Shown piece after piece: positions 1 to 8,287 of a DNA stretch of 41,567 nucleotides. A program made the translations under genes and the position numbers. Origin of the DNA: Caldifarciminota bacterium (lineage in GTDB: Bacteria; Hydrothermota; UBA3072). Under the pieces are notes generated by a model, which saw nothing but the letters and a program-made list of their open reading frames with translations, made no database searches and had not been told where the DNA came from. Position 1 is the stretch's first letter. Each line of letters begins with the position of its first letter. Where the stretch lies: assembly GCA_023131835.1 (NCBI GenBank), contig JAGLZA010000087.1, positions 1 to 41,567 of the forward strand. The letters are read 5' to 3'.

Positions 1-37
1 ATATTATTGCGAATTCAGATAAAAAGTCAGTTTTGTA

Positions 38-709
38 ATGTGGGTATATAAGAAGATATTTGCAGCTATAAGGCAGTATGATATGTTAGAAAGTGATGGT
101 AGACTTGCCATTGCCTTCTCTGGTGGTAAGGATTCTATGCTTCTTCTCAATTTCTTTCTTGATAATCCAATTGTAGAGGATCTCTTTATTATTCACATAG
201 ATCCAGGTTTTGGAGCTGATACCAGGGCAATGAGAGATTATCTTGAAAGTCAAGGAGTAAATTTCCTTATTCATAAAATGGATGTCAAAAAAGAGATTAA
301 AAGGGGTAGTAACCATCCCTGTTTTATATGTTCTTTAAAGAGAAGGGAATATCTATTTAGAATTGCTCATAAGAGAGGTTATAGGAAGATTGCCTTTGGG
401 CATCATAAGGATGATATTATTGAAACCTTTATGATGAATTTACTCTTTCACGGGGAGATTGCCACCTCTGTTCCTGTTCAGGAGTTCTTTGGAGGCAAGA
501 TAGAGATAGTAAGACCACTTTATTTTTTATGGGAAGATTGGATTGAGTGTTTCATAAAGAATAAGAATTTACCCTTATTCTCGTCATCCTGCCCTTATGA
601 AGGTAAGAGTAAAAGAGATGAAATAAGAAAATTCATCGAATCCTATCCTCATGCTAAGGCTAATCTATACAGAGCTCTATTCAATATAAATGAGGATTAT
701 CTCCCTTAA
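38..709 (+). CDS. TtcA-like PP-loop ATPase (tRNA thiolation family)
   Basis: This 223-residue protein belongs to the N-type ATP pyrophosphatase superfamily. It has the PP-loop motif SGGKDS at about residues 29-34 and the family's second signature, a GHHKDDIIETF segment at about 121-131, as in TtcA and TilS. A CFIC pair near residue 95 fits TtcA-type enzymes, which hold a 4Fe-4S cluster and make 2-thiocytidine at position 32 of some tRNAs. It is shorter than proteobacterial TtcA (about 300 residues). Several related archaeal and bacterial subgroups have unknown substrates, so the exact reaction is open. It is the only plus-strand gene in this corner. Its neighbours on the minus strand converge with it, so it says nothing about their function. 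The family is clear; the specific substrate is not. Confidence 0.8.
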   Translation: MWVYKKIFAAIRQYDMLESDGRLAIAFSGGKDSMLLLNFFLDNPIVEDLFIIHIDPGFGADTRAMRDYLESQGVNFLIHKMDVKKEIKRGSNHPCFICSLKRREYLFRIAHKRGYRKIAFGHHKDDIIETFMMNLLFHGEIATSVPVQEFFGGKIEIVRPLYFLWEDWIECFIKNKNLPLFSSSCPYEGKSKRDEIRKFIESYPHAKANLYRALFNINEDYLP

Positions 710-720
710 GATTTAATTCT

Positions 721-924
721 CTATTCGTTTTTTTCTTTCTTGAATCCTTTTAACCCAAGGGAAAGGGGAAGGAGTACAGCATAACCTAAAACGAGAAGTA
801 TCGGAGAGAGGGTTAATGATTCAAGTGCAAGGAATATATAACCTATTATAATGCAAAGTATTCCCATAGCAAAGATAATCCAGTTTATATTTGTTAAACA
901 AATAGTACTCTTTTTCTTTTTCAA
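721..924 (-). CDS. small two-helix membrane protein
   Basis: A 67-residue protein with a lysine-rich start and two hydrophobic segments, at about residues 13-34 and 38-57, followed by a charged tail. The start codon is TTG at 924, close behind a strong AGGAGGT ribosome site. It starts 8 bases after the end of the upstream lipoprotein gene, so the two are probably co-transcribed. It resembles short DUF3098-type membrane proteins in general pattern, but I cannot assign it. No catalytic residues are visible. Confidence 0.6.
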   Translation of the reverse strand: MKKKKSTICLTNINWIIFAMGILCIIIGYIFLALESLTLSPILLVLGYAVLLPLSLGLKGFKKEKNE

Positions 925-932
925 ACCACCTC

Positions 933-2417
933 CTATTTAATTGAATTGAATTTCCTGTTGTTAATTATGTAGAATGGCACTCTGGAATAGGGCTCTTCAA
1001 CACCAAGAGAACCTGCTGTAAGTGATATATTAAAACTTGAGAGGGGTTTGTTTGGATTTCGGAGAAGAAAACCAATAATATTTGCTGCATCAAATCCAAG
1101 GCAGGCATATCTATCAGGCTTCTCCTGATATACAAAGTTAAATTTCTCTCCGAAGTCCTTAGTTGGATTGTAGGGGTAATCTGTAAGAACCACTCCATTA
1201 AGATAGGCTTCATCAACCTGGTGGAAGAGCTCATTAGATTTCCAACCGTCTGCCCCTAATATCTGAGCTTTTATCTTGAAATATTTTATCTGGGGTGCAA
1301 TGAGTGGAATATCACCGGGTAAGGCAGGAATATATACAGCTTCAGGAGAATCCTTTTTTATTAATTGTAGTTCGTCCTTAAAGTCCGGGTCACCTTCTCT
1401 ATATGCTACACATGTCATTATTATTCCACCCTTCTTAAGGACTTCATTTTTGAATCGGTTATACAACGCTTCTCCGTATTCGGTTGCAGGGTAAAGAATT
1501 GAGAAAGTCTTAATTCCCAATTCATCCATTGCATAATGCACCATAGCCTCTGCCTGCATAGATAGAGACCTGTTTAAGATATATGTCATATTGCCCACCG
1601 AATCTATTAATTCTTCAGTGGCCGTAGGTGAAATCAGAGGTATACCAACATAATCGGAGAGACAGGCAACTGCAAAGCTATTCAGGGAAAGAAGTGGTCC
1701 TATAATACCTGAAATCTTTTCTCTTTTGATTAATCTGTAGGCTTCTCTATAACTAAGAAGGGGATTCCCCTTTGTGTTGGAATATATAGGTATAAATTTA
1801 TCCCGTGAACCTATCTCTATACCCTTTTTTACAGATTCCCCAATCTCAGAAAAGGGGCCGGTAAGCGGAAGCAACACCCCAACCTTAAATTCTCCCTTTG
1901 AGGGTTCTACATATCGTGCTTTTCTTGCATAGATAGTATTGGGGTATTTCTGAATAATCTGCTGGAAAAGTACAGAGGCTTTCTTTTCTTTTTCTGCAGT
2001 TTGATATTTTCTTGCAGCAAGATATAATAGGTATGGTTTTAAATCCTTTGGAGAATAAGCAACTCCCTTCACCAGTGATTCAATATCTGCATTGGGAGCA
2101 ATTTCTTTAATATTTTCAGAGCAATCAATTCCGTAATAACATGCCATTGCGAAGGCTTTAAGAGATGCGCCAAATCTACTAAGATCCCTATATATCTCAC
2201 CAAGATAAAAGAGAGACTTAGCCTTTACTTTGCGCTCCCCTGTATTATTAACTATAAATTCAAATAGTTCCCCAGCTTTCTTATACTCCTGCAGGGTGTA
2301 CGCTTCCATTGCTTTATCATATGCAATCTTGATTTCATCCGGAGAAGGCTTAACTCTGGCAATCTTCACACATCCAACTGATATCAATAAGAGAAGTAAT
2401 ATCGGTATTCGCTTCAT
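933..2417 (-). CDS. lipoprotein with TPR region and periplasmic-binding (type 1) fold
   Basis: This 494-residue protein starts with a lipoprotein signal (hydrophobic LLLLLISVGC, lipid-modified Cys at residue 16). Residues of about 28-165 read as TPR-like helices (YKKAGELFEFI, AEKEKKASVLFQQII). The rest is a type 1 periplasmic-binding domain of the Leu/Ile/Val-binding family: FKVGVLLPLTGPFSEIGESV opens the domain at about 178, followed by a SGIIGPLLS segment. The combination of lipoprotein, TPR and binding-protein fold resembles LpoA-type penicillin-binding protein activators and stand-alone amino-acid sensors. No ABC permease or ATPase for uptake lies nearby, so a structural or sensory role is as likely as transport. 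It sits between the ferredoxin gene and the small membrane protein gene, all on the same strand. Confidence 0.75.
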   Translation of the reverse strand: MKRIPILLLLLISVGCVKIARVKPSPDEIKIAYDKAMEAYTLQEYKKAGELFEFIVNNTGERKVKAKSLFYLGEIYRDLSRFGASLKAFAMACYYGIDCSENIKEIAPNADIESLVKGVAYSPKDLKPYLLYLAARKYQTAEKEKKASVLFQQIIQKYPNTIYARKARYVEPSKGEFKVGVLLPLTGPFSEIGESVKKGIEIGSRDKFIPIYSNTKGNPLLSYREAYRLIKREKISGIIGPLLSLNSFAVACLSDYVGIPLISPTATEELIDSVGNMTYILNRSLSMQAEAMVHYAMDELGIKTFSILYPATEYGEALYNRFKNEVLKKGGIIMTCVAYREGDPDFKDELQLIKKDSPEAVYIPALPGDIPLIAPQIKYFKIKAQILGADGWKSNELFHQVDEAYLNGVVLTDYPYNPTKDFGEKFNFVYQEKPDRYACLGFDAANIIGFLLRNPNKPLSSFNISLTAGSLGVEEPYSRVPFYIINNRKFNSIK

Positions 2418-2490
2418 TTAAAAACTAACCTATTCATTGAGATTCTTTTGTAGAAAGTGGCATTGGTTCTGATACCGACGCCACTAAAAC

Positions 2491-2766
2491 CTAGGATTCT
2501 ACTTCTAAAGCGTCTTCCGGACAGACGTTGACGCAGGCTCCACATCCTATACATGAAGGCATATCAAATTTCAGAATCAGAGTTGATGCGTCATTTGGTT
2601 CAACCTCGTCAAGGTATTTCTGTAAGACATCTTTGTTTGAAACCTCATCGTTCACCGGTTTACACCATCTTTCATTTTTGCTCGTATCCAGGATGTCAAC
2701 CGGACAGGCATCAGCGCATTCACCAGCACCGGTACATTTGCTAAAGTCATAAATAACTAGCGCCAT
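2491..2766 (-). CDS. ferredoxin with one altered cluster motif
   Basis: A 91-residue bacterial-type ferredoxin with two cluster motifs. The C-terminal one is canonical (CIGCGACVNVCP). The N-terminal one reads CTGAGECADACP, so the second cysteine of CxxCxxCxxxCP is alanine. This variant occurs in ferredoxins that bind a 3Fe-4S cluster or use another ligand. About 35 residues separate the motifs, longer than in clostridial 2[4Fe-4S] ferredoxins. The start is well supported by AAGGAGG a few bases before the ATG. It should carry electrons in the cytoplasm; its redox partner is not encoded nearby. Its stop is about 70 bases before the downstream lipoprotein gene. Confidence 0.88.
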   Translation of the reverse strand: MALVIYDFSKCTGAGECADACPVDILDTSKNERWCKPVNDEVSNKDVLQKYLDEVEPNDASTLILKFDMPSCIGCGACVNVCPEDALEVES

Positions 2767-2971
2767 CTAAACCTCCTTTTTTAATCTTGCCTTACGATGG
2801 TACTTACTTCCATCTTTCTCTATGAATACATCCCCCAAATCTAACGGTCTATTTATAGCGAAATCATCCATTCTGTCAAGGGGTAAATTCATCACCCTTC
2901 CCTCATTTATTAACCACAACCACACAGAGAACATTGATGTGTTGGTCAGTTGGTCGGTTAGTCTGTTGTTC

Positions 2972-2998
2972 GTAAGGGCACGATGCTCGTGCCCTTAC
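2972..2998. repeat. 12-bp perfect palindrome (REP-like or terminator)
   Basis: The arms GTAAGGGCACGA (2972-2983) and TCGTGCCCTTAC (2987-2998) pair perfectly around a three-base loop. It lies just downstream of the minus-strand secreted-protein gene ending at 3054. It could end transcription, although no clear U-run follows, or it could be one of the dispersed palindromes seen elsewhere in the window. The remaining bases from 2767 to 3053 show no gene. Confidence 0.6.
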
Positions 2999-3053
2999 TT
3001 AAAAGTAACAATTACTACATATAAGAAGGCTTTATGGTTTTATTCATCCACTA

Positions 3054-5012
3054 CTATTTGATCATTATCATTTTCTTTATCTCAGAAAACGCTCCTGCCT
3101 CTATCCGATAGAAGTATATTCCTTTTGATACATCCTTCTCGTTATCATCCTTGCCATCCCATTTAACGCTGTAATTACCTGCATTATTATGTCCGTTTAC
3201 CAGGGTTTTTATCAATTGACCGTTCACATTATAAATTTTGAGACTTACATTTGATTCCTTTGGCAGCGTGAACCTGATAGTTGTCCTGTCTGAAAAAGGA
3301 TTAGGAAGGTTCTGTGAAAGCGCAAATACCTTAGGGAGATTCCCATCTCTCTCCATAGCGATCCTTCTTTCCCTTTCCTCGTCGACAGGTGAACCTTTTC
3401 CACTGTAAGTAAATCTAATACAACCTTCATTTGTGGGATTGCTGGTCCAGGGAGTTCCAGCTGAACCCGATGGATTTTCTACCCCGATGGTTGTAGTTTT
3501 ATCATTTGTCACGCTTTTCCAATCATAATAAATAACGCCACTCTTATATATTTCCACCTGGAATGTCTGTTTATTGGAATTGCCATAATTGGGAACATTT
3601 TCATATCTTACAATAAAAAGGCTTGAAGAAGAATAATACTTGATAGAGCCGCCTTTAGAAGGATTGAGGTCTCTCCACAATGGAGCAATGAAATCATTTG
3701 GGTCTTTGCTATTAGGAATTGCATCTGGTGAGTAGTCAGTCCCATCTGATCCAAAAGTGAGGTAACCATTACTGGAGATCTTCACAGAGTTGTGGTTTAC
3801 GCCATAGAAGCTGAAAGTAAAGGGAAGAGAGATAGTCTTATAGCTATCATCGCCTGTAACCCCTGTAGATGTAAAACTGTAAGAAGGCCACCAATAGCCA
3901 GCTGTGGATACCGAATAGGAACCTCCCCCTCCCCCAGTAACGGTTAATTTGAGTTTATATAGGGGAATCAAGTTACTCTGCCCATATTCGTCTATCTTGA
4001 TGTAATATGTCCCTGAGCCCAATGACTTGGTGATTTTAGAGTAATAACCAGTGCCACCATCATCATTATATGCTATTTGTGATTGACTGGAATTGTATAA
4101 CCACATTCTGGTATCACACTTGTAAGGTCCCGAGGTTTCAATTGTGACATCCTTTGTCCCACTGATGCTGAATTTACAGTAATCAACATCATTTTTAGGG
4201 GAAATGCTATGTTTCTGTTCTTCACCATTCGATATCCAGTTTGCACTTCCGAAACTATTGTCTGACTCGTAGGGGTCCTGCGCAGCAATCAGAATGGCAT
4301 AGCCATCGTGATCACCAGTTGTATCAGTAGAGGTGTTATATTTATTACCCAGATATTTTGACTCTCCCTTCTTAAAACTGGTGTAGCTATTCAGATTGTT
4401 TGCAAGGGTATTTCTTGCAGTATTAAAGGAGATGTAGTGATGGAATGTTCCTGATTCACGGCTGAAAGCACCTATCCAATAGTATACATCTTCCTTTTTA
4501 CGTGGACCAAACATCCTGCCGTGGTTATTGGTAAATATAGCAGATCCATCGGAGAACGCTTGGTCATTCTCTGTTGGTTCCTGATTGTACCATATACCGT
4601 CCATCTTGCCGTGGTATCCATCACTATGTATACCCTGGTGGGGGAATTGGGCATCAGACAAAGCCGTTCTCATCCTACTCCTCGAATTACTTGACGAAGT
4701 TGCAAAACCGTCCATAAAGATTATATTTATGGGCTCCCAAATTGTCTTACCACCAAGTTTTTCTCCAAGCCAATGAGCTACTACATAATTCTCATCGTAC
4801 ATCCATTTATCTATAGAAGGCATACTTAGTGCCCTTGACAAGGGTTTTTCCGGTTCTATCTCTACTACATCCTCTATGTTTATCTTATCTTCTGAATATA
4901 GCTCGTTGTCTTCCTTGAAAACCTTTACTTCAAAATTCTCATTAGCCATTACTATATCGGTCACCATAAAGATACACGCTATCGTTAGCATCATTAATAA
5001 TGCTCTTTTCAT
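3054..5012 (-). CDS. large secreted protein with PPC-like domain and C-terminal sorting domain
   Basis: This 652-residue protein has a signal peptide (hydrophobic core at residues 5-20, likely cleavage near VMA-NE). Residues of about 85-250 form a domain I do not firmly recognise. It contains NIIFMDGFA, a segment rich in His and Asp, and a late HHYISFNTARN stretch; the order recalls LssY-type C-terminal domains. Residues of about 255-345 resemble a bacterial pre-peptidase C-terminal (PPC) beta-sandwich (DPYESDNSFGSA, DVDYCKFSISG). Next comes a nidogen- or Ig-like segment with ISSNGYLTFG. The last 85 residues are a FlgD-Ig/Por-secretion-type tail (LSQNLPNPFSDRTTIRF, KIYNVNGQLIKTL, KGIYFYRIEAG). 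It should be exported to the cell surface or outside. The ATG follows a GGGGG ribosome site. It is expressed from one of the four sigma-54-like modules. Confidence 0.8.
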   Translation of the reverse strand: MKRALLMMLTIACIFMVTDIVMANENFEVKVFKEDNELYSEDKINIEDVVEIEPEKPLSRALSMPSIDKWMYDENYVVAHWLGEKLGGKTIWEPINIIFMDGFATSSSNSRSRMRTALSDAQFPHQGIHSDGYHGKMDGIWYNQEPTENDQAFSDGSAIFTNNHGRMFGPRKKEDVYYWIGAFSRESGTFHHYISFNTARNTLANNLNSYTSFKKGESKYLGNKYNTSTDTTGDHDGYAILIAAQDPYESDNSFGSANWISNGEEQKHSISPKNDVDYCKFSISGTKDVTIETSGPYKCDTRMWLYNSSQSQIAYNDDGGTGYYSKITKSLGSGTYYIKIDEYGQSNLIPLYKLKLTVTGGGGGSYSVSTAGYWWPSYSFTSTGVTGDDSYKTISLPFTFSFYGVNHNSVKISSNGYLTFGSDGTDYSPDAIPNSKDPNDFIAPLWRDLNPSKGGSIKYYSSSSLFIVRYENVPNYGNSNKQTFQVEIYKSGVIYYDWKSVTNDKTTTIGVENPSGSAGTPWTSNPTNEGCIRFTYSGKGSPVDEERERRIAMERDGNLPKVFALSQNLPNPFSDRTTIRFTLPKESNVSLKIYNVNGQLIKTLVNGHNNAGNYSVKWDGKDDNEKDVSKGIYFYRIEAGAFSEIKKMIMIK

Positions 5013-5255
5013 TTCAACCCCCTTTTAGAGATTAAATTCCTTTCCTCAACATCTTTATCCTCTCCTGAGGGACTGAAGAGCACCTCTTTTTTTGAACTTT
5101 CGCTCCCAAGAGGCAAAGGAACATCTAATTTTATCCAGGCTTGATACACCTCCTTTCTTTGGATTAAACATACAATACGCCAGTATGGACTTTTTCATTG
5201 CTCTTTCTTTCTGTATGATGCCAATCATTCTTTTCCTATCCATTAATCCTCTACC
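5013..5255 (-). promoter_or_regulatory. conserved 5' leader, module A
   Basis: This is the 243-nt untranslated leader between the predicted transcription start (5255) and the ATG at 5012. It shares blocks with three other leaders in the window: AAGGAGGT preceded by TTTAAY (5148-5168), CCTCTTGGGAG (5103-5113), AAGAGGTGCTC (5078-5088) and AGGAGAGGATAAAG. The CCTCTT and AAGAGG arms (5108-5113 and 5083-5088) can pair. CCTCTTGGGAG is read in a different frame here than in modules B and C, which favours conservation as RNA over conservation as peptide. Confidence 0.65.
5055..5243 (-). CDS. possible leader peptide (uORF), module A
   Basis: A 62-codon ORF begins 12 nt after the predicted transcription start, behind an AGAGG ribosome site. 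Its first part contains CMFNPKKGG, matching FNLKEGG and FNLKQGG at the same position in the other three leaders. The rest covers the conserved hairpin and is out of frame relative to module B for about 20 codons, then returns to the same frame and the same TAA. Translation may be real only up to the GG motif. It could be an attenuation peptide or chance. Confidence 0.3.
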   Translation of the reverse strand: MDRKRMIGIIQKERAMKKSILAYCMFNPKKGGVSSLDKIRCSFASWERKFKKRGALQSLRRG

Positions 5256-5265
5256 CTATATTACA

Positions 5266-5282
5266 TACAAATTCCATTCCAA
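5266..5282 (-). promoter_or_regulatory. sigma-54-like -24/-12 promoter, module A
   Basis: The minus strand reads TTGGAATGGAATTTGTA. It matches the sigma-54 consensus TTGGCACG-N4-TTGCA with GG and G(T) ten bases apart; only the -12 C is T. The same 17-mer, with one or two changes, precedes the three other modules. It predicts a start near 5255. Confidence 0.72.
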
Positions 5283-5352
5283 AAAACTAAGATGCTAAGT
5301 GGTTCAAAATCAGGGTATTATAAGCCCAGATTTTTCAGGAGTTGGAAACTTA

Positions 5353-5468
5353 TTTGCCAGTGGTGGTAAATGATTTACCAGTGGTCGTGTAAGTTTTTGC
5401 AATTTAAGGAGATACGGAAAAGATAAAGTGGAAAGTCTTTTACCAGTAGGTGGGAAGTAATTTACCAG
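5353..5468. promoter_or_regulatory. enhancer-like palindromes, module A
   Basis: Two 15-bp inverted repeats lie here. GGTAAATGATTTACC (5365-5379) is perfect, and GGGAAGTAATTTACC (5452-5466) has one mismatch. They lie 110 and 197 bases upstream of the predicted start. Both are flanked by further TTTACCAG half-sites. Position and symmetry suit binding sites for the Fis-type domain of a sigma-54 activator. Confidence 0.68.
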
Positions 5469-5535
5469 TTATAGGTTGTCGAGGAATCTCAGTAATTCTG
5501 GGTGAGGGGATAAGATAACTAAACTCAATAGGATT

Positions 5536-5569
5536 AAAGGCACAGGTCCTTGGTAGAACCTGTGCCTTT
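5536..5569. terminator. 12-bp stem-loop after the metalloprotease gene
   Basis: AAAGGCACAGGT (5536-5547) pairs perfectly with ACCTGTGCCTTT (5558-5569) around a 10-base loop. It lies 20 bases past the stop at 5589. The U-run on the minus strand is weak (CCTTTAATCC), so termination may be partial. Confidence 0.6.
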
Positions 5570-5588
5570 CTTGATGAATAAATTCTTC

Positions 5589-7829
5589 CTATTTTATCAT
5601 CGTTATTTTAAGTGTCTTGGTGAAGGAATCTGCATTCATCCTAACGAAGTAAATTCCACCTGGCACTTTTGCGCCAGATATATCTGTGCCATTCCAGGAA
5701 ATTGTGTGGTATCCGGATTCTCTTTTTCCCTCCATAAGTACTTTTACCAATCGACCATTAGGATTGTATATCTTCAAACTCACATTCGATGATTTTGGAA
5801 GGGAATAAGCGAGATACACAGAGGATTCTACAGCAAATGAATTGCTTGAGGTCTCTAATGAATAGACTGTGGGTAGATCCTTACTATCTCTTGGAGGACC
5901 TTCCTCAGACACTAACTCTGGAGTTTCCACTGCTTCGCCTTTTGAACTACTTTTAACAACCACATCATCAATATACCAGCCTTCATAATTGTTATAAAGG
6001 CCGTCAATAGTATCAAAGTAGAACCTTATCTTTACATTTCCAGAATAGGCAGAGAGGCCAAGCGCCACTTTCGTCCATGAAGTAATATTGGCATCTCTCG
6101 CATCCCACTGTTTTAAAAGAGCCCAACTGGAGCCACCGTCTGTGGATATTTGGACACGACAGACATCATACGCACCGGCATAACTTTCTGTCCAATAACA
6201 ATGATAGAATTCCAATACTGGGTTTGATGGAAGAGTAACACTGAATTCTGCACCACCATAATTCCTTGAACCAGTATCATAATCATGGTCGCTTTCTTCA
6301 TTGTATGCCAATGAGTAAGAGGAACTGTGGTCCCTATATGAAGTAACATGCCAGAGACCGCTAAGCGCCATATCAGCACTTCCATCGTCAAAGTTTTCAG
6401 AATATCCGGTTCCTGCTGGGTCTTGCTGGATGGATAACTTATAACTACCGGAACCTGAATACCTGCGAACCAATATACCCACTCTCTTATTTGTGGGGGT
6501 AATTGTGCAAGTCTCGTCCGAATTCCCACCTCGATAACTTACATCTTCCCATTCACCTTCATAATAATGCTCATTATATATCTCTGGGACATAAAGCGAA
6601 CGGACATAGAGGTCAAAATCAGATCCAGAAGGAATATTGGTCATCTTTACCGTAAGCGGATTAACCGTATTCGCATCCACTACCACTGAGTACATCCTAT
6701 ACTTCTTTCCATCCGATGTTGTCCCCGGGCTCGGTATAGAAGAAGAATAAGTATCTCCAACTTTAAGAAACTGACTTGCATCCTCGAGTCTTGTATCACT
6801 TTCTGCCCATTCTATTGCATTCTCGTGGGAAGTATGGAAATTCGTTGCAAAGCCCGGGCAGCGCATAACAAGAGGATTGGTAGCGCACGAAATTATATCA
6901 TCTACCGTATCCCATATACCATCCGCCTCAGTATCATAAAGGTCCACGCAAGTTCGGTAGTGCCCCAGTTCATGCAAAAGTAGTTTCTTATCCTCGTTGG
7001 GGAAGCCATACACCTTAGTTAAAACAACAGTCCAATTCCACGGCTGATACCATCCCCTATGGTCAGCGCCAGGGTCATAATCAACGACTAAACGAACATC
7101 AAAATCAGGTTCGTCAGTAGGCCAATCATTATTGGGGAGCCACTCTATAGCGCCAGGGACAAAGACAGGTTTCAACCCATCATCATGAAATTTATTGCTG
7201 ATATACTGATAGGCTTCATAGCTTGGGTAAGAACAAACGTCTCCACCACAAGCATCCTGATGTCTATCTGTATACCATTCTTCGACCTCGAAACAAACAT
7301 CGTCATCATTTAGTTTCACCCATGCAAAGGAAAAATCTCCACTACCACTATATATAGTAACGCGAGCTTCCCACTCACCTGACATATCTGCTGTATAATG
7401 TATAACCTCTGTGTTGTCACCACCTTTTGTTGCCTTGGCTTTCTCAACGCCATTAGGGTTGTATAGATAGAGATCGAAATCGGATCCTTTAGGCGGTGTC
7501 ATGGTTAGAATCATCTCCTGCCCATTATCCATATTCCACTTGAACCAACGGTAATAACCAGGAGATAAATCATAATGTTCGATCCAGTAATAATAACCTC
7601 TTGTTCTTTGTATAAGTAGTCTTTCGCCTACATCTCGTAGCTCCTTAAAATCAATTGGTTTTTTCACTTCTGAAGACTTATCAACTGTCATCGAAGGATA
7701 CACCGCCCTATGCGTGGCGATTTTCTCATGGTTTTCAGTCTTACCCGGTATAGTTGGTCCCGCCTTAGCGTATGCACACAACATAACTAACATTATAGTT
7801 AGTGCCAAGAACCGTATTTTATCTAACAC
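5589..7829 (-). CDS. secreted HELGH metalloprotease with C-terminal sorting domain
   Basis: This 746-residue protein has a signal peptide (residues 1-23, ending AYAKA). A PPC-like beta domain spans about 75-172 (SDFDLYLYNPNG). The zinc-protease motif HELGH is at 286-290, followed by YRTCVDLYD, in a cysteine-containing domain of about 178-340. A second PPC-like stretch lies at about 345-445 (SDFDLYVRS). A MAM/immune-inhibitor-A-like jelly-roll covers about 450-615, ending EGWYIDDVVV. A FlgD-Ig/Por-type sorting tail occupies the last 80 residues. It is most likely an exported peptidase, active outside the cell. The start codon is GTG at 7829, five bases behind AGGAGG. It shares the tail style and the promoter module with the 3054-5012 gene. 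The peptidase family cannot be named with certainty from the motif alone. Confidence 0.82.
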   Translation of the reverse strand: MLDKIRFLALTIMLVMLCAYAKAGPTIPGKTENHEKIATHRAVYPSMTVDKSSEVKKPIDFKELRDVGERLLIQRTRGYYYWIEHYDLSPGYYRWFKWNMDNGQEMILTMTPPKGSDFDLYLYNPNGVEKAKATKGGDNTEVIHYTADMSGEWEARVTIYSGSGDFSFAWVKLNDDDVCFEVEEWYTDRHQDACGGDVCSYPSYEAYQYISNKFHDDGLKPVFVPGAIEWLPNNDWPTDEPDFDVRLVVDYDPGADHRGWYQPWNWTVVLTKVYGFPNEDKKLLLHELGHYRTCVDLYDTEADGIWDTVDDIISCATNPLVMRCPGFATNFHTSHENAIEWAESDTRLEDASQFLKVGDTYSSSIPSPGTTSDGKKYRMYSVVVDANTVNPLTVKMTNIPSGSDFDLYVRSLYVPEIYNEHYYEGEWEDVSYRGGNSDETCTITPTNKRVGILVRRYSGSGSYKLSIQQDPAGTGYSENFDDGSADMALSGLWHVTSYRDHSSSYSLAYNEESDHDYDTGSRNYGGAEFSVTLPSNPVLEFYHCYWTESYAGAYDVCRVQISTDGGSSWALLKQWDARDANITSWTKVALGLSAYSGNVKIRFYFDTIDGLYNNYEGWYIDDVVVKSSSKGEAVETPELVSEEGPPRDSKDLPTVYSLETSSNSFAVESSVYLAYSLPKSSNVSLKIYNPNGRLVKVLMEGKRESGYHTISWNGTDISGAKVPGGIYFVRMNADSFTKTLKITMIK

Positions 7830-8049
7830 TTAAACCTCCTCTTTTTATTGAATCCCTTCATCATCTTTATCCTCTCCTGAAGAGTTTGAGAGCACCTCTT
7901 ATTAACTTTACACTCCCAAGAGGCAAGAGAGCATATGTTTTATTTACCCTTGATACACCTCCTTCTTTTAGGTTAAACATATAATTTCCTAATTCTTCAT
8001 CTATCGTTCTACCTTTATTTGATTGACCACTCATTTTTTTCTCATTCAT
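7830..8049 (-). promoter_or_regulatory. conserved 5' leader, module B
   Basis: A 220-nt leader. It carries the same blocks as module A: TTTAACCTAAAAGAAGGAGGT, CCTCTTGGGAG (paired arms 7918-7923 and 7895-7900) and AGGAGAGGATAAAG. Its second hairpin uses CTCTC and GAGAG arms, where module A has CTCTT and GAGAG. An ORF (MNEKKMSG... to RRG, 7867-8049) covers it, but its ATG coincides with the predicted transcription start and has no ribosome site. Confidence 0.62.
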
Positions 8050-8059
8050 TATTACTATA

Positions 8060-8076
8060 TACAAATTTCATTCCAG
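8060..8076 (-). promoter_or_regulatory. sigma-54-like -24/-12 promoter, module B
   Basis: The minus strand reads CTGGAATGAAATTTGTA, with GG-N10-GT spacing identical to the other three modules. The predicted start is near 8049. Confidence 0.72.
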
Positions 8077-8158
8077 AGAATGAGAAATACAACTTGTTGA
8101 AATTCAAGCCCTTAGAAATTGGAGATTCCTGAAAGTGGTAACTTATTTATCAGTTATT

Positions 8159-8281
8159 GGTAAATGTGTTGCCAGTTGCAGTAAAAGTCTTGAGGTTCAG
8201 TGTGATAAGAGATAAGGGGAGGTGGTAAGTAATTTACCGGTGGTGGTAAGTAATTTACCAGGGGGTGGTAAGTGATTTACA
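8159..8281. promoter_or_regulatory. enhancer-like palindrome array, module B
   Basis: Four sites of the GGTAA-N5-TTACC class are present: a degenerate one at 8159-8173, perfect ones at 8224-8238 and 8245-8259, and a near-perfect one at 8267-8281. The last three are 21 and 22 bases apart, two helical turns, so they face the same side of the DNA. The site at 8159 lies 110 bases and the one at 8245 lies 196 bases above the predicted start, matching modules A and D. Confidence 0.7.
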
Positions 8282-8287
8282 AATCAA

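Noticed and set aside
5013-5255. Leader as a c-di-GMP (GEMM), SAM, lysine or cobalamin riboswitch
   Set aside because: I compared the conserved blocks with the core motifs of these classes from memory and found no match. A new or unfamiliar element fits better.
3054-7829. The two secreted proteins as proven type IX secretion cargo
   Set aside because: The tails resemble Por-type sorting domains, but no type IX secretion genes are in the window and FlgD-Ig-like tails occur in lineages where the export route is unknown.
5055-8064. Leader ORFs as double-glycine bacteriocin precursors
   Set aside because: The neighbouring ABC ATPase has no C39 peptidase domain and no immunity gene is seen, so this is kept only as a weak alternative.
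8159-8281. Regularly spaced GGTAAGTAATTTACC repeats as a CRISPR array
   Set aside because: The repeats are only 15 bp, perfectly palindromic, 21-22 bases apart and without unique spacers; no cas genes are near. They fit activator-binding sites.
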